A stretch of DNA of 64,000 nt from Brachybacterium fresconis (GCF_017876515.1 NZ_JAGIOC010000001.1:2728001-2792000); one strand, 5' to 3'; shown: positions 17,262 through 26,181, counted from the stretch's first letter. Numbers and translations: made by a program. Notes: generated by a model from the letters alone, not told the origin.

Positions 17262-18098
17262 ATGGCTGACCTGGTGCCCGACGACTACGCCTCGACGCTC
17301 GAAGAGCTGAAACAGCACGTTCACCACGCTCGCTTCAGGGCGCAGCGCGCTGCGCACACTGAACTGTTGCGGTTGTACTGGCGCATCGGCAGGACGAGCC
17401 TGGACCGGCAGGCACAGCAGGCCTGGGGATCGAAGGTGCTCCAGCGGCTCGCAGCCAACCTGCGCGCCGAGTTCCCCACGATGAAGGGCTTCTCGCGACG
17501 AAATCTCCTCTATATGCGAGCGTTCGCCGAGGCCTGGTCGTCGGAGGACGAGATTGTGCAACGCGGCGTTGCACATTTGCCGTGGGGTCACGTCATCGAG
17601 CTCCTGAGCAAGCTCGATGACTCGGAGTTGCGCGACTGGTATGCCGGCCAGGACGCCCAGCACGGCTGGACCAGGCCCGTGCTCGTCCATCAGATCAGGA
17701 CCCGCCTGCATGAACGCGAATCGGCAGCCCCGTCGAACTTCCCGACCGCGCTCGACGGCAGAGATTCCGACCTCGCCCAACAGCTCACGAAGGACCCCTA
17801 CACCCGGGATTTCCTCGCCCTCGACAGCGACGCATGCGAACGGGAGCCCGAGGAAAGGCTGGTCACGCGGATCATCGAGACGTTGCGAGAGCTCGGACCG
17901 GGGTTCGCCTTCGTCGGCCGCCAGGTGCACTTCGACGTGGACGGCGACGACTTCTACGTCGATCTGCTGTTCTTCCACGTCGAACAGCTGCGCTACGTGG
18001 TGATCGAGCTGTAGGCAGAGCGATTCGACCCGCGCGACACTGGTCAGCTCGGGTTCTACGCGGACGGTGCCGGGCCACGGGGACGACGACTCCGCTGA
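17262..18098 (+). pseudogene. DUF1016/YhcG-type PDDEXK nuclease, nonsense-mutated and truncated
   Basis: From the ATG at 17262, 250 codons encode an N-terminal DUF1016 domain (LYWRIGRTSLDRQAQQAWG; GFSRRNLLYMRAFAEAW; HLPWGHVIELL) and the start of the C-terminal PD-(D/E)XK nuclease. The nuclease motif FYVDLLFF (D234) and VIEL (E249) is followed by TAG at 18012-18014. Family members have the catalytic lysine (ELK) at exactly that codon. The same frame then resumes with AERFDPRDTGQLGFYADGAG, the expected continuation, before diverging and ending at 18098. The last 60-80 residues of the family are missing. One AAG-to-TAG change plus a 3' deletion explains it. Confidence 0.75.
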
Positions 18099-18127
18099 CG
18101 CTCACGGATCACGAGGTCGCCGCGCCT

Positions 18128-19126
18128 TCAGCGCCGGATCACGAACTCCAGCGGCAGCTCCGCGGTCAGGGCCTCGATCTCCGGATCCCGCAGCACCTCG
18201 CCGTCGACGGTGGGCAGGTCGAGGTAGCCGCGGCTGATGCGGTGGATGAGATGGGTTCCCTCCGCTGGCGAGCTCCCGTTGCGCAGCACCTGCCAGGCCC
18301 CGGGGTCCTCCCGCAGGCGTCGGGCATCAGCGCTGGTCGCGGGGCACTCGGCGAGCGCAGCCCACAGCTCGGCGTCGGTCATCTCGACCAGCCGTTCGAG
18401 AGACAGCGCCCCGCCCGGCGCCGCCAGCGCGGTCGAGACGAGGTCGCGCAGCACGGCGACCGCCAGGACGTCGGCCCAGGAGCGCTGGGCCCGGGCCTCC
18501 GCGGCGACCAGGCGGGCGAGCTCGGCCGCGGTCTCGCGGTCGGTGTCGACGGTGCCGTCGTCCAGGCGCAGACGGCGCAGCATTCTCGCCGGCAGATCCC
18601 GCGTTCGTCCGTGGGCCTGGCCGCTGCGCAGGAAGGAGTCGAGATGGTCGAGCTTCATCGTGCCCGGACGGCTGCCCAGCGGCGAGGGGATCTCCCCCTC
18701 GTCGATCGCGATGATCTGCTCGGGGGAGATCCCCTGCGGTTCGAGCAGCGGACGCAGCGCGAGGATCCGCTGGTGGGAAAGGTCGTGGTGGTCCAGGCCC
18801 TCGATCCCCTCGAGGGTGTGGCTGTACGGCAGGTGGCCCACGTCGTGCAGCAGCGCCGCGATCCGCGACGCCTGGTCGTCGGGGGCGAAGTGCGCCACCA
18901 GGGCGAGCAGTCCGAGGGAATGCTCGAGCCGCGAATAGGTCTGGGTGGTCGTCAGCGCCGCGGCCCCGGCATGAGCGATATGGGCGAGGCGGCGCACCCG
19001 GGCATGGTCCAGCAGCCCGCGCTCGAGCGGGCTGAGCTCCACCTCGATCCGCCACAGCGGGTCGAACCAGCGGCCGTCCAGCCCCAGGGTGTCCGCGGCA
19101 TCGGCCGCATTCGTCGTCGTCTCCAC
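18128..19126 (-). CDS. HD-domain phosphohydrolase
   Basis: A 332-residue HD-superfamily protein. The metal-binding residues appear in order: H69 in YSRLEHSLG, then HD at 94-95 in ALLHDVGHLPYSHTLE, and a later aspartate in MKLDHLDSFLR. This YSR-EHS-HDVGH pattern is typical of SAMHD1/dGTPase-related proteins that act on nucleotides, although some relatives hydrolyse other phosphates. Translation starts at a GTG at 19126. It is followed on the same strand-facing side by no close partner; the oxidoreductase upstream ends 70 bases away. Confidence 0.85.
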   Translation of the reverse strand: METTTNAADAADTLGLDGRWFDPLWRIEVELSPLERGLLDHARVRRLAHIAHAGAAALTTTQTYSRLEHSLGLLALVAHFAPDDQASRIAALLHDVGHLPYSHTLEGIEGLDHHDLSHQRILALRPLLEPQGISPEQIIAIDEGEIPSPLGSRPGTMKLDHLDSFLRSGQAHGRTRDLPARMLRRLRLDDGTVDTDRETAAELARLVAAEARAQRSWADVLAVAVLRDLVSTALAAPGGALSLERLVEMTDAELWAALAECPATSADARRLREDPGAWQVLRNGSSPAEGTHLIHRISRGYLDLPTVDGEVLRDPEIEALTAELPLEFVIRR

Positions 19127-19195
19127 GAGGGTCCACGCTAATGGGTCATGGCGTCGCCCGGGCCTGGGCCCGCAGATCCACCACCCGCCGTGCGG

Positions 19196-19972
19196 TCAAC
19201 CCTCGTCGTCGGCGAGCCACTGCACGAGGGTGAGCTCGTCGACGATCCCGTCGGCGGGGACGAGTCCGCCGTCCGCCATCCCCCGGCCCAGATAGGGAAG
19301 CTGCCACAGCACGCGGGGCCGGCGCCCGCCGATGCTGCCGCGAGAGGAGAGGATCGCCCGGGCGATCTCACGGGTGGTCGCGACCTCGGGGCCGCGCACC
19401 GTGAGGGTGCGGGAGTGCGGGTCGTCGGTGGAATCCTCGATCTCGTCGGCGATGTGGGCGGCAGCCCTCCTCGCCGACAGCGCCGCCATGGTCATGGTGG
19501 GCAGCACCGAGACGGGGCCGATCGAGGCGCGGCGGACCACGTCGTCCATCAGTTCGAACCATTGGGTGGAATGGATGATCGTGACCCTCTCGCCGCTGCT
19601 CGCGTACACCTGCTCCTGTGCGGCCTTGCCCTGGTAGTAGCCCATCAGGCGGTTCACGGCCGGGTCCGCGGCCCCGGCGATCGAGACGCACACGATCCTC
19701 CCGACGCCCTCCTGCCGGACGGTGCGGACGACGTGCTGTGCGGTGCCCTCGAAGAAGGCACGGGCGGTGGCGGCGCGCAGCGCCTCGAGATTCAGGCAGT
19801 CCACGACGACGTCGGCCCCGCCCAGCGCCTCGCGCAGTCCGACGCCGGTACGGGCGTCGACGCCGGTGCGGCGGCTCGCCCGCCGCACCTCGTGCCCCCG
19901 CTCCTCCAGCTGCTCGGCCAGCCGCGATCCGATGGTCCCTGCCGCCCCGAGCACCGTGATGATCATGGTCAT
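19196..19972 (-). CDS. NAD(P)-binding atypical SDR protein
   Basis: A 258-residue Rossmann-fold protein. The nucleotide-binding glycine motif GAAGTIG lies at residues 9-15, right after the first strand. The sequence continues with DVVVDCLNLEALR and an STQWFELMDDVV block, typical of NmrA/atypical-SDR proteins that bind NAD(P)H. The active-site Tyr-Lys pair is not in the classical YxxxK form. Four near-consecutive start codons exist; the second ATG (19972) is best spaced from GGAGG. Function unknown, possibly a redox sensor or epimerase-like enzyme. Confidence 0.75.
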   Translation of the reverse strand: MTMIITVLGAAGTIGSRLAEQLEERGHEVRRASRRTGVDARTGVGLREALGGADVVVDCLNLEALRAATARAFFEGTAQHVVRTVRQEGVGRIVCVSIAGAADPAVNRLMGYYQGKAAQEQVYASSGERVTIIHSTQWFELMDDVVRRASIGPVSVLPTMTMAALSARRAAAHIADEIEDSTDDPHSRTLTVRGPEVATTREIARAILSSRGSIGGRRPRVLWQLPYLGRGMADGGLVPADGIVDELTLVQWLADDEG

Positions 19973-20057
19973 CATCGTCCTCCGGCGGCCGACGGGCGGC
20001 AAGGGCGGGTACGGATCACGACGGCACCGCCCGGCCCCCGAGGCCTACGATCGATCC

Positions 20058-21818
20058 ATGGTGCCGACCCCGTTCCCCGTCCCACCCGCCGAGCGCATGC
20101 CCTCGCTCGAGGGATCGACGCCGCCCGGGCACGCCCTCGGCCGCCTCGCCTACATCGACGCCACCGCCGGCATCGCCGGGGACATGCTGCTGGGGGCGCT
20201 GATCGATGCCGGCGCCGACCTCGACGGGGCCCAGCGGGTGCTCGATGCGCTGGTTCCCGGATCGGTGCGCTTCGTGCGCCGCGAGGTGGACCGTGCCGGT
20301 CAGCGCGCCACCAAGGTGGACGTCGAGGTGCTGGTCGACGATCCGCCGCATCGCACCTGGTCCTCGATCAGGGCGATGCTCGAACGCGCGCGAGCCCTCG
20401 ACGAGGCGCCCGCCCGCACGATCGACCTGTCGCTGGCGGTGTTCACCCGCCTGGCCGAGGCGGAGGGCGCGACCCACGGCGTGGCACCGGACGAGGTCCA
20501 CTTCCACGAGGTGGGGGCACTGGACTCCTTGGCCGACGTGATCGGGGCCTGCGAAGCCTGGCGCCAGCTCGGCATCACGATGGGGGTGGGCAGCGTGATC
20601 GCGGTGGGCAGCGGGCGCATCCGCGCCGCCCACGGCGACATCCCGGTGCCGGTCCCGGCCGTGGTGCGCCTCGCGACGGGATGGCCGACGGTCGCCGGCG
20701 AGCTGCTGCCACCGCGCGGGCACGGGCCGGCTCACCAGCACGACCATCCGCACGGCGACGGTGACCGTCCACCCCACGACGGCCAGGAGCCCGCCCCGAC
20801 AGGGGTGCACCATCACTCCCCCTCTCCCGACCACGCCGCGTCCGGCCTCACGGTCCCGGACTCCGATGCCCCTGTGCCCGAGCACGTCGCCGGCGGGCCG
20901 CACGAGCACGGCGGTCGACGGGTCCCGCCGGGCGTCGCCCCCGGCATCGGCGAGCTCGCCACCCCCACCGGCGTCGCCCTGATGCGCAGCCTGGCCGCCT
21001 CCGCGGGGCCACAGCCGATGCTGGCCACCGAGGCGGTGGGCGTCGGCGCCGGCACCAAGGACACCCCGGGTCGGCCGAACGTCGTGCGGGTGGTCCTCGG
21101 CCGCCCGGGATACGGCGAACCCGACCAGGCCGGCTCCCACCAGGGCGGCTCCCACCCGGCTGGTGGCTCCCCCCAGGTCGGCTCCCACCAGGCCGGCTCC
21201 CACCCGTCCGGTGCCCATCAGGGCGACTCCATCGATCATCGGACCGAGCATGCGGTCGGGACGGGGTCGGCCGATCCCTCCGCCCTGGCAGCCTCCGAGC
21301 TGCCGACCGGACGGACCGCGGCGGCCGCGTCGAGCGGGGTCGCCGCCGACGCCCACGACACCCCGACGTCCGCCCTGCAGCTGGAGGCGAACGTCGACGA
21401 CCTCGACCCGCGGCTGTGGCCCGGCGTGCTCGAGGAGCTGTTCGCCCACGGCGCGCTGGACGCCTGGCTGACGCCGATCACGATGAAGCACGGCCGTCCG
21501 GCCGTCACCGTGCACGCACTGGTCAGAGAGGATTCCGCGGGCAGCACGGCGGCGCTGCTGATGGACCGCACCGGCACGCTCGGGGTGCGGATGCACCGGG
21601 TGGAGCGTCTGATCCGCACCCGCGAGTTCACCGAGATCGAGGTGCGCGGGCAGAAGATCGCGGTGAAGATTGCCCGTGACCAGGACGGCACCGTGGTGCG
21701 CCGCGAGCCGGAGTTCCGGGACGTCGCCGCGGCGGCCCGGGTGCTGGGGATCAGCGAGCGCGCGATGCTCGATCTGGCGAAGGATTCCGCCGCGGACCTG
21801 ACGGATCCGCGGAACTGA
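20058..21818 (+). CDS. larC: LarC nickel-insertion protein with histidine-rich insertions
   Basis: A 586-residue LarC homologue, longer than the usual ~400. LarC inserts nickel, using CTP, into the pincer cofactor of lactate racemase-type enzymes. Family motifs are clear: AYIDATAGIAGDMLLGALID (residues 31-50), VHFHEVGALDSLADVIG (147-163), ELATPTGVALM (299-309), and the C-terminal ANVDDLDPRLWPGVLE (from 444). Two insertions account for the extra length: a His-rich segment at about 219-290 and a Gly-Ser-His repeat region at about 353-440. Both could hold nickel. It is one continuous frame, unlike the frameshifted larC of lactobacilli. No larA, larB or larE is in this window. Confidence 0.9.
   Translation: MVPTPFPVPPAERMPSLEGSTPPGHALGRLAYIDATAGIAGDMLLGALIDAGADLDGAQRVLDALVPGSVRFVRREVDRAGQRATKVDVEVLVDDPPHRTWSSIRAMLERARALDEAPARTIDLSLAVFTRLAEAEGATHGVAPDEVHFHEVGALDSLADVIGACEAWRQLGITMGVGSVIAVGSGRIRAAHGDIPVPVPAVVRLATGWPTVAGELLPPRGHGPAHQHDHPHGDGDRPPHDGQEPAPTGVHHHSPSPDHAASGLTVPDSDAPVPEHVAGGPHEHGGRRVPPGVAPGIGELATPTGVALMRSLAASAGPQPMLATEAVGVGAGTKDTPGRPNVVRVVLGRPGYGEPDQAGSHQGGSHPAGGSPQVGSHQAGSHPSGAHQGDSIDHRTEHAVGTGSADPSALAASELPTGRTAAAASSGVAADAHDTPTSALQLEANVDDLDPRLWPGVLEELFAHGALDAWLTPITMKHGRPAVTVHALVREDSAGSTAALLMDRTGTLGVRMHRVERLIRTREFTEIEVRGQKIAVKIARDQDGTVVRREPEFRDVAAAARVLGISERAMLDLAKDSAADLTDPRN
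21124..21230 (+). repeat. GSH-codon tandem repeat inside larC
   Basis: An imperfect repeat of 12-15 bases, unit close to GGCTCCCACCAG, encoding GSHQ/GSHP-type units of the second histidine-rich insertion. About six copies are recognisable. Such in-frame repeats expand and contract easily. Confidence 0.7.
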
Positions 21819-21861
21819 TCGATACTGGGCAGGGACCGCCCCCGCTCACTTGGAGGTTTCC

Positions 21862-22320
21862 ATGTCTGCCCTGTCCGACGCGATCACCCAGGCCATCGAC
21901 CGCGCCCGCAAGGCCGAGAACGGCCGTCACGCCGAACTGCTGGTCAACGACGGTCCGCTGCGACAGACCGTCATCGCCCTGAGGCAGGGCGTGCGACTGG
22001 CCGAGCACAACTCCCCGCCCGCCGCCTCGATCCAGGTGATCCGCGGCGTCGTGAAGGTCACCGGCGAGGAGGAGGCCGTCCTGGAGACCGGCTTCATCGA
22101 GGCCCTGACCCATCACCTTCACGCCGTCGAGGCGCTGGACGACTCCGTGTTCCTGCTGACCACGGTCACCTCCGTCCCCGGCTCGGAGAGCCACGGCGGA
22201 CACATGAGCACCACCGGTGAGCTCCTTCCCGTGCGCGAGGAGGAGATGACCGATTCCGAGCAGGCCACCGCCCACGCAGAGATGGACCACGAGTCCGGCG
22301 GCGGACGCAGCGACAGCTGA
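21862..22320 (+). CDS. Cupin-domain protein
   Basis: A 152-residue protein with a single cupin barrel. The first half (residues 23-60) holds the block RQTVIALRQGVRLAEHNSPP, a degenerate cupin motif 1 (G...H). The second holds HHLHAVEALDDSVFLLTTV, close to motif 2. Tandem histidines (HHLH) could bind a metal. The last 35 residues are acidic and polar. The start at 21862 follows TGGAGG. It lies just downstream of larC on the same strand, 43 bases away, and may be co-transcribed. No enzymatic role is assigned. Confidence 0.7.
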   Translation: MSALSDAITQAIDRARKAENGRHAELLVNDGPLRQTVIALRQGVRLAEHNSPPAASIQVIRGVVKVTGEEEAVLETGFIEALTHHLHAVEALDDSVFLLTTVTSVPGSESHGGHMSTTGELLPVREEEMTDSEQATAHAEMDHESGGGRSDS

Positions 22321-22344
22321 GCTCGCTCAGGGCGCGTCCATCTT

Positions 22345-22386
22345 CCTGAGCTCCTACCGCTCGTCCCTCGCATTACGTCGCTCAGG
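22345..22386. repeat. Two-copy hairpin element, copy 1 (ppsA end)
   Basis: Arms CCTGAGC (22345-22351) and GCTCAGG (22380-22386) enclose a 28-base loop. A second copy lies at 47932-47973 with arms CCTGATC/GATCAGG and a loop of identical length matching at 24 of 28 positions. The right arm contains the stop codon of ppsA (minus strand). Located between convergent genes, it could terminate transcription from both sides; no T-run follows. Confidence 0.75.
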
Positions 22387-24769
22387 CCGCGTCGTCCGCC
22401 TGCCCGGCCAGGCGCAGCCAGGTGTTCACCACCGTGTCGGGGTTCAGGGACATCGAGGTGATGCCCTGCTCCATGAGCCACTGCGCGAAGTCGGGGTGGT
22501 CGGAGGGGCCCTGCCCGCAGATGCCGACGTACTTGCCGGCCGTCCTGCAGGCCTCGATAGCGCGGGAGAGCATGAACAGCACGGCGGGATCGCGCTCGTC
22601 GAAGGCGTCGGCGACCAGACCGGAGTCCCGGTCCAGACCGAGGGTCAGCTGGGTCATGTCGTTCGAGCCGATGGAGAAACCGTCGAAGTGCTCGAGGAAC
22701 TGCTCGGGGATCGCAGCGTTCGAGGGGATCTCGCACATCATGATCACCTCGAGCCCGTTCTCCCCGCGCACCAGACCGTTGCCGGCCAGAAGGTCGATGA
22801 CACCCTTGCCCTCGGCGGGGGTGCGCACGAAGGGGATCATGAGCTTGACGTTGGACAGCCCCATCTCCTCGCGCACGTACCGCAGCGCCTCGCACTCCAT
22901 CGCGAAGCAGTCCGCGAAGTCCTCCGAGAGGTAGCGGCTCGCGCCGCGGTACCCGATCATCGGGTTCTCCTCGTGCGGCTCGAACAGGTTCCCGCCCAGC
23001 AGGTTCGCGTACTCGTTGGACTTGAAGTCGCTCATCCGCACGATCACCGGCTCCGGGGCGAAGGCGGCGGCGATCGTGGCCACCCCCTCCGCGACGCGCT
23101 GGATGAAGAACTCCCGCGGTGAAGGGTAGGCGGCGACCTGTGCGCTCACCTCGGCCGCGAGCGCCGGCTCCTGGGTGCGCAGACGGTCCAGCTCGAGCAG
23201 GGCGCGGGGGTGGATGCCGATCTGGCGGTTCACGATGAACTCCAACCGCGCCAGGCCCACGCCGGCGTGCGGCAGCCGGGAGAAGGCGAAGGCCTGCGCC
23301 GGCGTGCCGACGTTCATCATGATCTTCGTGTCCAGCTCCGGCATGGAGTCCACCTCGCTGGTGGCGACGGTGAAATCGAGCGTCCCGTCGTAGACGAAGC
23401 CGGTGTCGCCCTCGGCGGCGGAGACGGTGACCTCCTCGCCGTCGGCCAGCTCGCGGGTCGCGCCGCCGGTGCCGACCACGGCCGGGATCCCCAACTCGCG
23501 GGCGATGATCGCGGCATGGCAGGTACGGCCGCCGCGATTGGTGACGATCGCGCTGGCGCGCTTCATGATCGGCTCCCAGTCGGGGTCGGTCATGTCCGCG
23601 ACCAGCACCTCGCCGGGGACGAAGTCGTGCATGCGCTCGATCGACGTCATCACCCGCACCGGGCCGGCCCCGATCTTCGCGCCGATCGCACGGCCCTCGA
23701 CGCGGACGCTGCCGCGAGAGGTCAGGTGGTACTTCTCCAACGTGCTGCCGGCGCGGGACTGCACGGTCTCGGGGCGGGCCTGGAGGATGTACAGCCCGCC
23801 GTCGGCGCCGTCGAGCCCCCATTCGACGTCCATGGGGCGCCCGTAGTGCTCCTCGATGATCAGCGCCTGCCGGGCGAGCGCGGTGACCTGCTCGTCGGTC
23901 AGGGACAGGCGCGTCCTCTCGGCGGGGTCGACCTCGACGAACTCGGTGGTGCGGCCGACGGCGGGGTCGTCGGTGTAGACCATCTTGGTGGCCTTCTCGC
24001 CGACGGTGCGCTGGAGGATCGCCGGGCGGTCCTCGCGCAGCCCGGGCTTGTACACGTAGAACTCGTCGGGGTTGACCGCTCCCTGGACCACGCCCTCCCC
24101 CAGCCCGAAGGCGGAGGTGATGAACACGGCCTGGTCGTACCCGGATTCGGTGTCGACGGTGAACAGCACACCGCTGGAGCCGAGGTCGGAGCGGACCATC
24201 TTCTGCACCCCGGCGCTCAGCGCCACGGCGGCGTGCTCGAAGCTGTGGTGGACGCGATAGGCGATCGCCCGATCGTTGTACAGCGAAGCGAAGACCTCGC
24301 GGATCGCAGCGAGCACCGCGTCGATGCCGCGCACGTTCAGGAAGGTCTCCTGCTGGCCGGCGAAGGATGCGTCGGGCAGATCCTCCGCGGTCGCGGAGGA
24401 GCGCACGGCGAAGGACGCCTCGGCGCCGCTGCCCGCGGCGAGGCGCTCGTAGGCCTCGCGGATCTCCGCCTCGAGCTGCGCGGGGAAGGGCTGGGCGATC
24501 ACCATCTCGCGGATCTCGCGGCCGGCGGCGGCCAGCGCCACCGTGTCCTCGGTGTCCAGCCCGCCCAGCTGCTTCTCGATCCGCTCGGCGAGCCCTGTGG
24601 CGCCGAGGAATTCGCGATAGGCGTCGGCCGTGGTGGCGAAGCCGTCGGGGACCTGCACGCCGAGCCGGGCGAGGTTCGAGACCATCTCGCCGAGCGAGGC
24701 GTTCTTGCCGCCGACCTGCTCGAGGTCGGTCATCGCGAGGTCGGAGTACCAGCGGATCGTGGGGGTCAT
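22382..24769 (-). CDS. ppsA: Phosphoenolpyruvate synthase
   Basis: A 795-residue PEP synthase (pyruvate, water dikinase), which makes PEP from pyruvate and ATP for gluconeogenesis. The N-terminal ATP-grasp part begins [11 protein letters not shown] and contains ADAYREFL and [20 protein letters not shown]. The swivelling phosphohistidine domain carries [17 protein letters not shown] with the catalytic His near residue 417. The C-terminal TIM barrel has [23 protein letters not shown] and the acid/base-region [13 protein letters not shown]. It follows ppsR by 51 bases and is probably co-transcribed. Its stop codon is embedded in the hairpin element at 22345-22386. Confidence 0.95.
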   Translation of the reverse strand: MTPTIRWYSDLAMTDLEQVGGKNASLGEMVSNLARLGVQVPDGFATTADAYREFLGATGLAERIEKQLGGLDTEDTVALAAAGREIREMVIAQPFPAQLEAEIREAYERLAAGSGAEASFAVRSSATAEDLPDASFAGQQETFLNVRGIDAVLAAIREVFASLYNDRAIAYRVHHSFEHAAVALSAGVQKMVRSDLGSSGVLFTVDTESGYDQAVFITSAFGLGEGVVQGAVNPDEFYVYKPGLREDRPAILQRTVGEKATKMVYTDDPAVGRTTEFVEVDPAERTRLSLTDEQVTALARQALIIEEHYGRPMDVEWGLDGADGGLYILQARPETVQSRAGSTLEKYHLTSRGSVRVEGRAIGAKIGAGPVRVMTSIERMHDFVPGEVLVADMTDPDWEPIMKRASAIVTNRGGRTCHAAIIARELGIPAVVGTGGATRELADGEEVTVSAAEGDTGFVYDGTLDFTVATSEVDSMPELDTKIMMNVGTPAQAFAFSRLPHAGVGLARLEFIVNRQIGIHPRALLELDRLRTQEPALAAEVSAQVAAYPSPREFFIQRVAEGVATIAAAFAPEPVIVRMSDFKSNEYANLLGGNLFEPHEENPMIGYRGASRYLSEDFADCFAMECEALRYVREEMGLSNVKLMIPFVRTPAEGKGVIDLLAGNGLVRGENGLEVIMMCEIPSNAAIPEQFLEHFDGFSIGSNDMTQLTLGLDRDSGLVADAFDERDPAVLFMLSRAIEACRTAGKYVGICGQGPSDHPDFAQWLMEQGITSMSLNPDTVVNTWLRLAGQADDAA

Positions 24770-24820
24770 GTCGTGCTCCTTCCGACGGCGGCGCTGCCGC
24801 CGCGGGGTGGGCGAGGGGAG

Positions 24821-25720
24821 TCAGCTGCGGGGTCGACGGGTGGCGAGGGATTGGAGGATGCGGGTGGACATCTCCTCGACGGAGGTCGCCGAGGAGTCGA
24901 TCGAGTCGATGGCGTAGCGGCGATAGAGGCGGCGGGCCCCCTCCAGCTCCCAGCGGGTCTGCTCCAGGGAGGCGTAGCGCGAGTTCGCACGGCGTTCGCC
25001 GCGGACCTCCGAGAGCCGCTGCGCAGAGGTCTCCAGGCCGAAGCAGCGATCGGAGAGCTCGGCGATCGCACCGGGCAGGCGACCGTCCTCGAAGTCCTCG
25101 TCGACCAGCGGATAGTTCGCGACGAACAGGCCGTGCAGCAGGGCGAGATACATGCTGGTGGGGGTCTTGCCGCAGCGGGAGGGGGCGATGAGGATGACGT
25201 CGGCCTTCTCCAGGGCCCGCACGGACTGGCCGTCGTCGTGCTCGATGGTGAACTCGACGGCCTGCATGCGGCGGTTGTACCGGCCCATGTCGCCCACGCC
25301 GTGCAGGCGGGCCGGAGCGTGGTCGCCGCTGACCCCGAGCTGGGCCTCGAGCTGCGCCAGCGGCCCGGAGACGAAGTCGACGACGGTGGCTCGGGTGCGC
25401 AGCAGCACCGCACGGACGGCCTCGTCGACAGCGGTGAGGAACACGATCGGCGGCGCCGGCCCGTCGGCGGCGGCATCGAGCATGGCCAGCACCTTCTCCG
25501 CTTCCTCCAGGGTACGCAGGAAGGGGACCCGGTGGCGCTCGAACGGGATCGACGGGAACTGCAGCAGCAGGGCGTTGCCCATGGACTCGGCGCTGATGCC
25601 GGTCGAGTCGGAGACGAAGTAGACGGGCACGGACGGCTTGTCGGCCATCGACGGCTGGTCGGCCATCGACGACTGGTCGGCCATCGACGACTGGTCGGGC
25701 ATCGACGGCTGGTCGCGCAT
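24821..25720 (-). CDS. ppsR: PEP synthase regulatory kinase/pyrophosphorylase
   Basis: A 299-residue DUF299-family bifunctional regulator that phosphorylates a threonine of PEP synthase using ADP and reverses it with phosphate. The family signatures FVSDSTGISAESMGNALL (residues 35-52) and the P-loop-like APSRCGKTPTSMYLAL (179-194) are intact. The first 30 residues are unusual: five MADQPS-type hexapeptides encoded by 18-base repeats, each starting with ATG. The outermost ATG (25720) has a strong AGGAGGTG site, but internal starts are possible. It lies directly upstream of ppsA, its target. Confidence 0.95.
   Translation of the reverse strand: MRDQPSMPDQSSMADQSSMADQPSMADKPSVPVYFVSDSTGISAESMGNALLLQFPSIPFERHRVPFLRTLEEAEKVLAMLDAAADGPAPPIVFLTAVDEAVRAVLLRTRATVVDFVSGPLAQLEAQLGVSGDHAPARLHGVGDMGRYNRRMQAVEFTIEHDDGQSVRALEKADVILIAPSRCGKTPTSMYLALLHGLFVANYPLVDEDFEDGRLPGAIAELSDRCFGLETSAQRLSEVRGERRANSRYASLEQTRWELEGARRLYRRYAIDSIDSSATSVEEMSTRILQSLATRRPRS
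25641..25712 (-). repeat. 18-bp in-frame tandem repeat at the start of ppsR
   Basis: Four 18-base units in a row on the plus strand, TCGGCCATCGACGACTGG and near copies, at 25641-25658, 25659-25676, 25677-25694 and 25695-25712, with a weaker copy just before. On the coding strand each unit supplies an ATG codon, so the reading frame has five successive candidate starts. Confidence 0.85.
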
Positions 25721-25952
25721 CAGCCACCTCCTGTCTCTGGCGTCGTCGCCGGGATGGGCACACCGTACCGACGGAATGCGCGAGGACCAGGCCTGACGGC
25801 GTGTCCGTGGCCCAGTTCACCTGCCGAAGCGCATGGCGTGCGCGAACCCCGGCGGATCACCGCGCGTTCGGTCACGACCGGGCACGGGCTCGAGGCCGGG
25901 AGCACGGCGCGTCCGCACCCCGCTCGCCCCGGGTGACCTCTCGCCCCGGCCC

Positions 25953-26082
25953 GCACCCCACTCATCCCAGCCAGAACCCCGCTCATCCCGGCCCAAAACC
26001 CGCTCACCCCCGGCGCGAAACCCGCTCACCCCCGGCGCGAAACCCGCTCACCCCCGGCGCGAAATCCGCTCACCCCCGGTGA
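25953..26082. repeat. 22-bp tandem repeat array, intergenic
   Basis: Three perfect tandem copies of a 22-base unit (AACCCGCTCACCCCCGGCGC plus GA) occupy 25997-26062. A degenerate fourth follows to 26082, and two more degenerate copies precede (25953-25996). The array is bracketed by GGTGACCTCT at 25932-25941 and 26078-26087. It lies between ppsR and the methyltransferase gene. The rest of this 460-base gap (25721-26181) holds no convincing gene. Confidence 0.8.
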
Positions 26083-26088
26083 CCTCTA

Positions 26089-26126
26089 CGTTCTCGGTGC
26101 CAAGATGGACGGTGGCACCGAGAACG
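26089..26126 (-). terminator. 13-bp hairpin after the methyltransferase gene
   Basis: Perfect inverted repeat CGTTCTCGGTGCC (26089-26101) and GGCACCGAGAACG (26114-26126) with a 12-base loop, downstream of the minus-strand methyltransferase stop. It is placed as a transcription terminator would be, though no T-run follows. Confidence 0.55.
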
Positions 26127-26181
26127 CAGATCTCGAAGGACAGATTCGGCACGCAGCCGGGAACTGACGGGCCTGAAGGGA

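Noticed and set aside
20058..21818. Programmed frameshift as in larC of lactobacilli
   Set aside because: One continuous frame carries both the N- and C-terminal LarC domains, so no frameshift is needed.
22119..25820. A very long open frame antisense or out of frame with ppsA and ppsR
   Set aside because: Its translation is arginine/proline/alanine-rich without family features; the real genes are on the minus strand in another frame. It results from high GC content.
25953..26082. Possible CRISPR array from the 22-bp repeats
   Set aside because: The units are directly tandem with no variable spacers, and there are no cas genes nearby.
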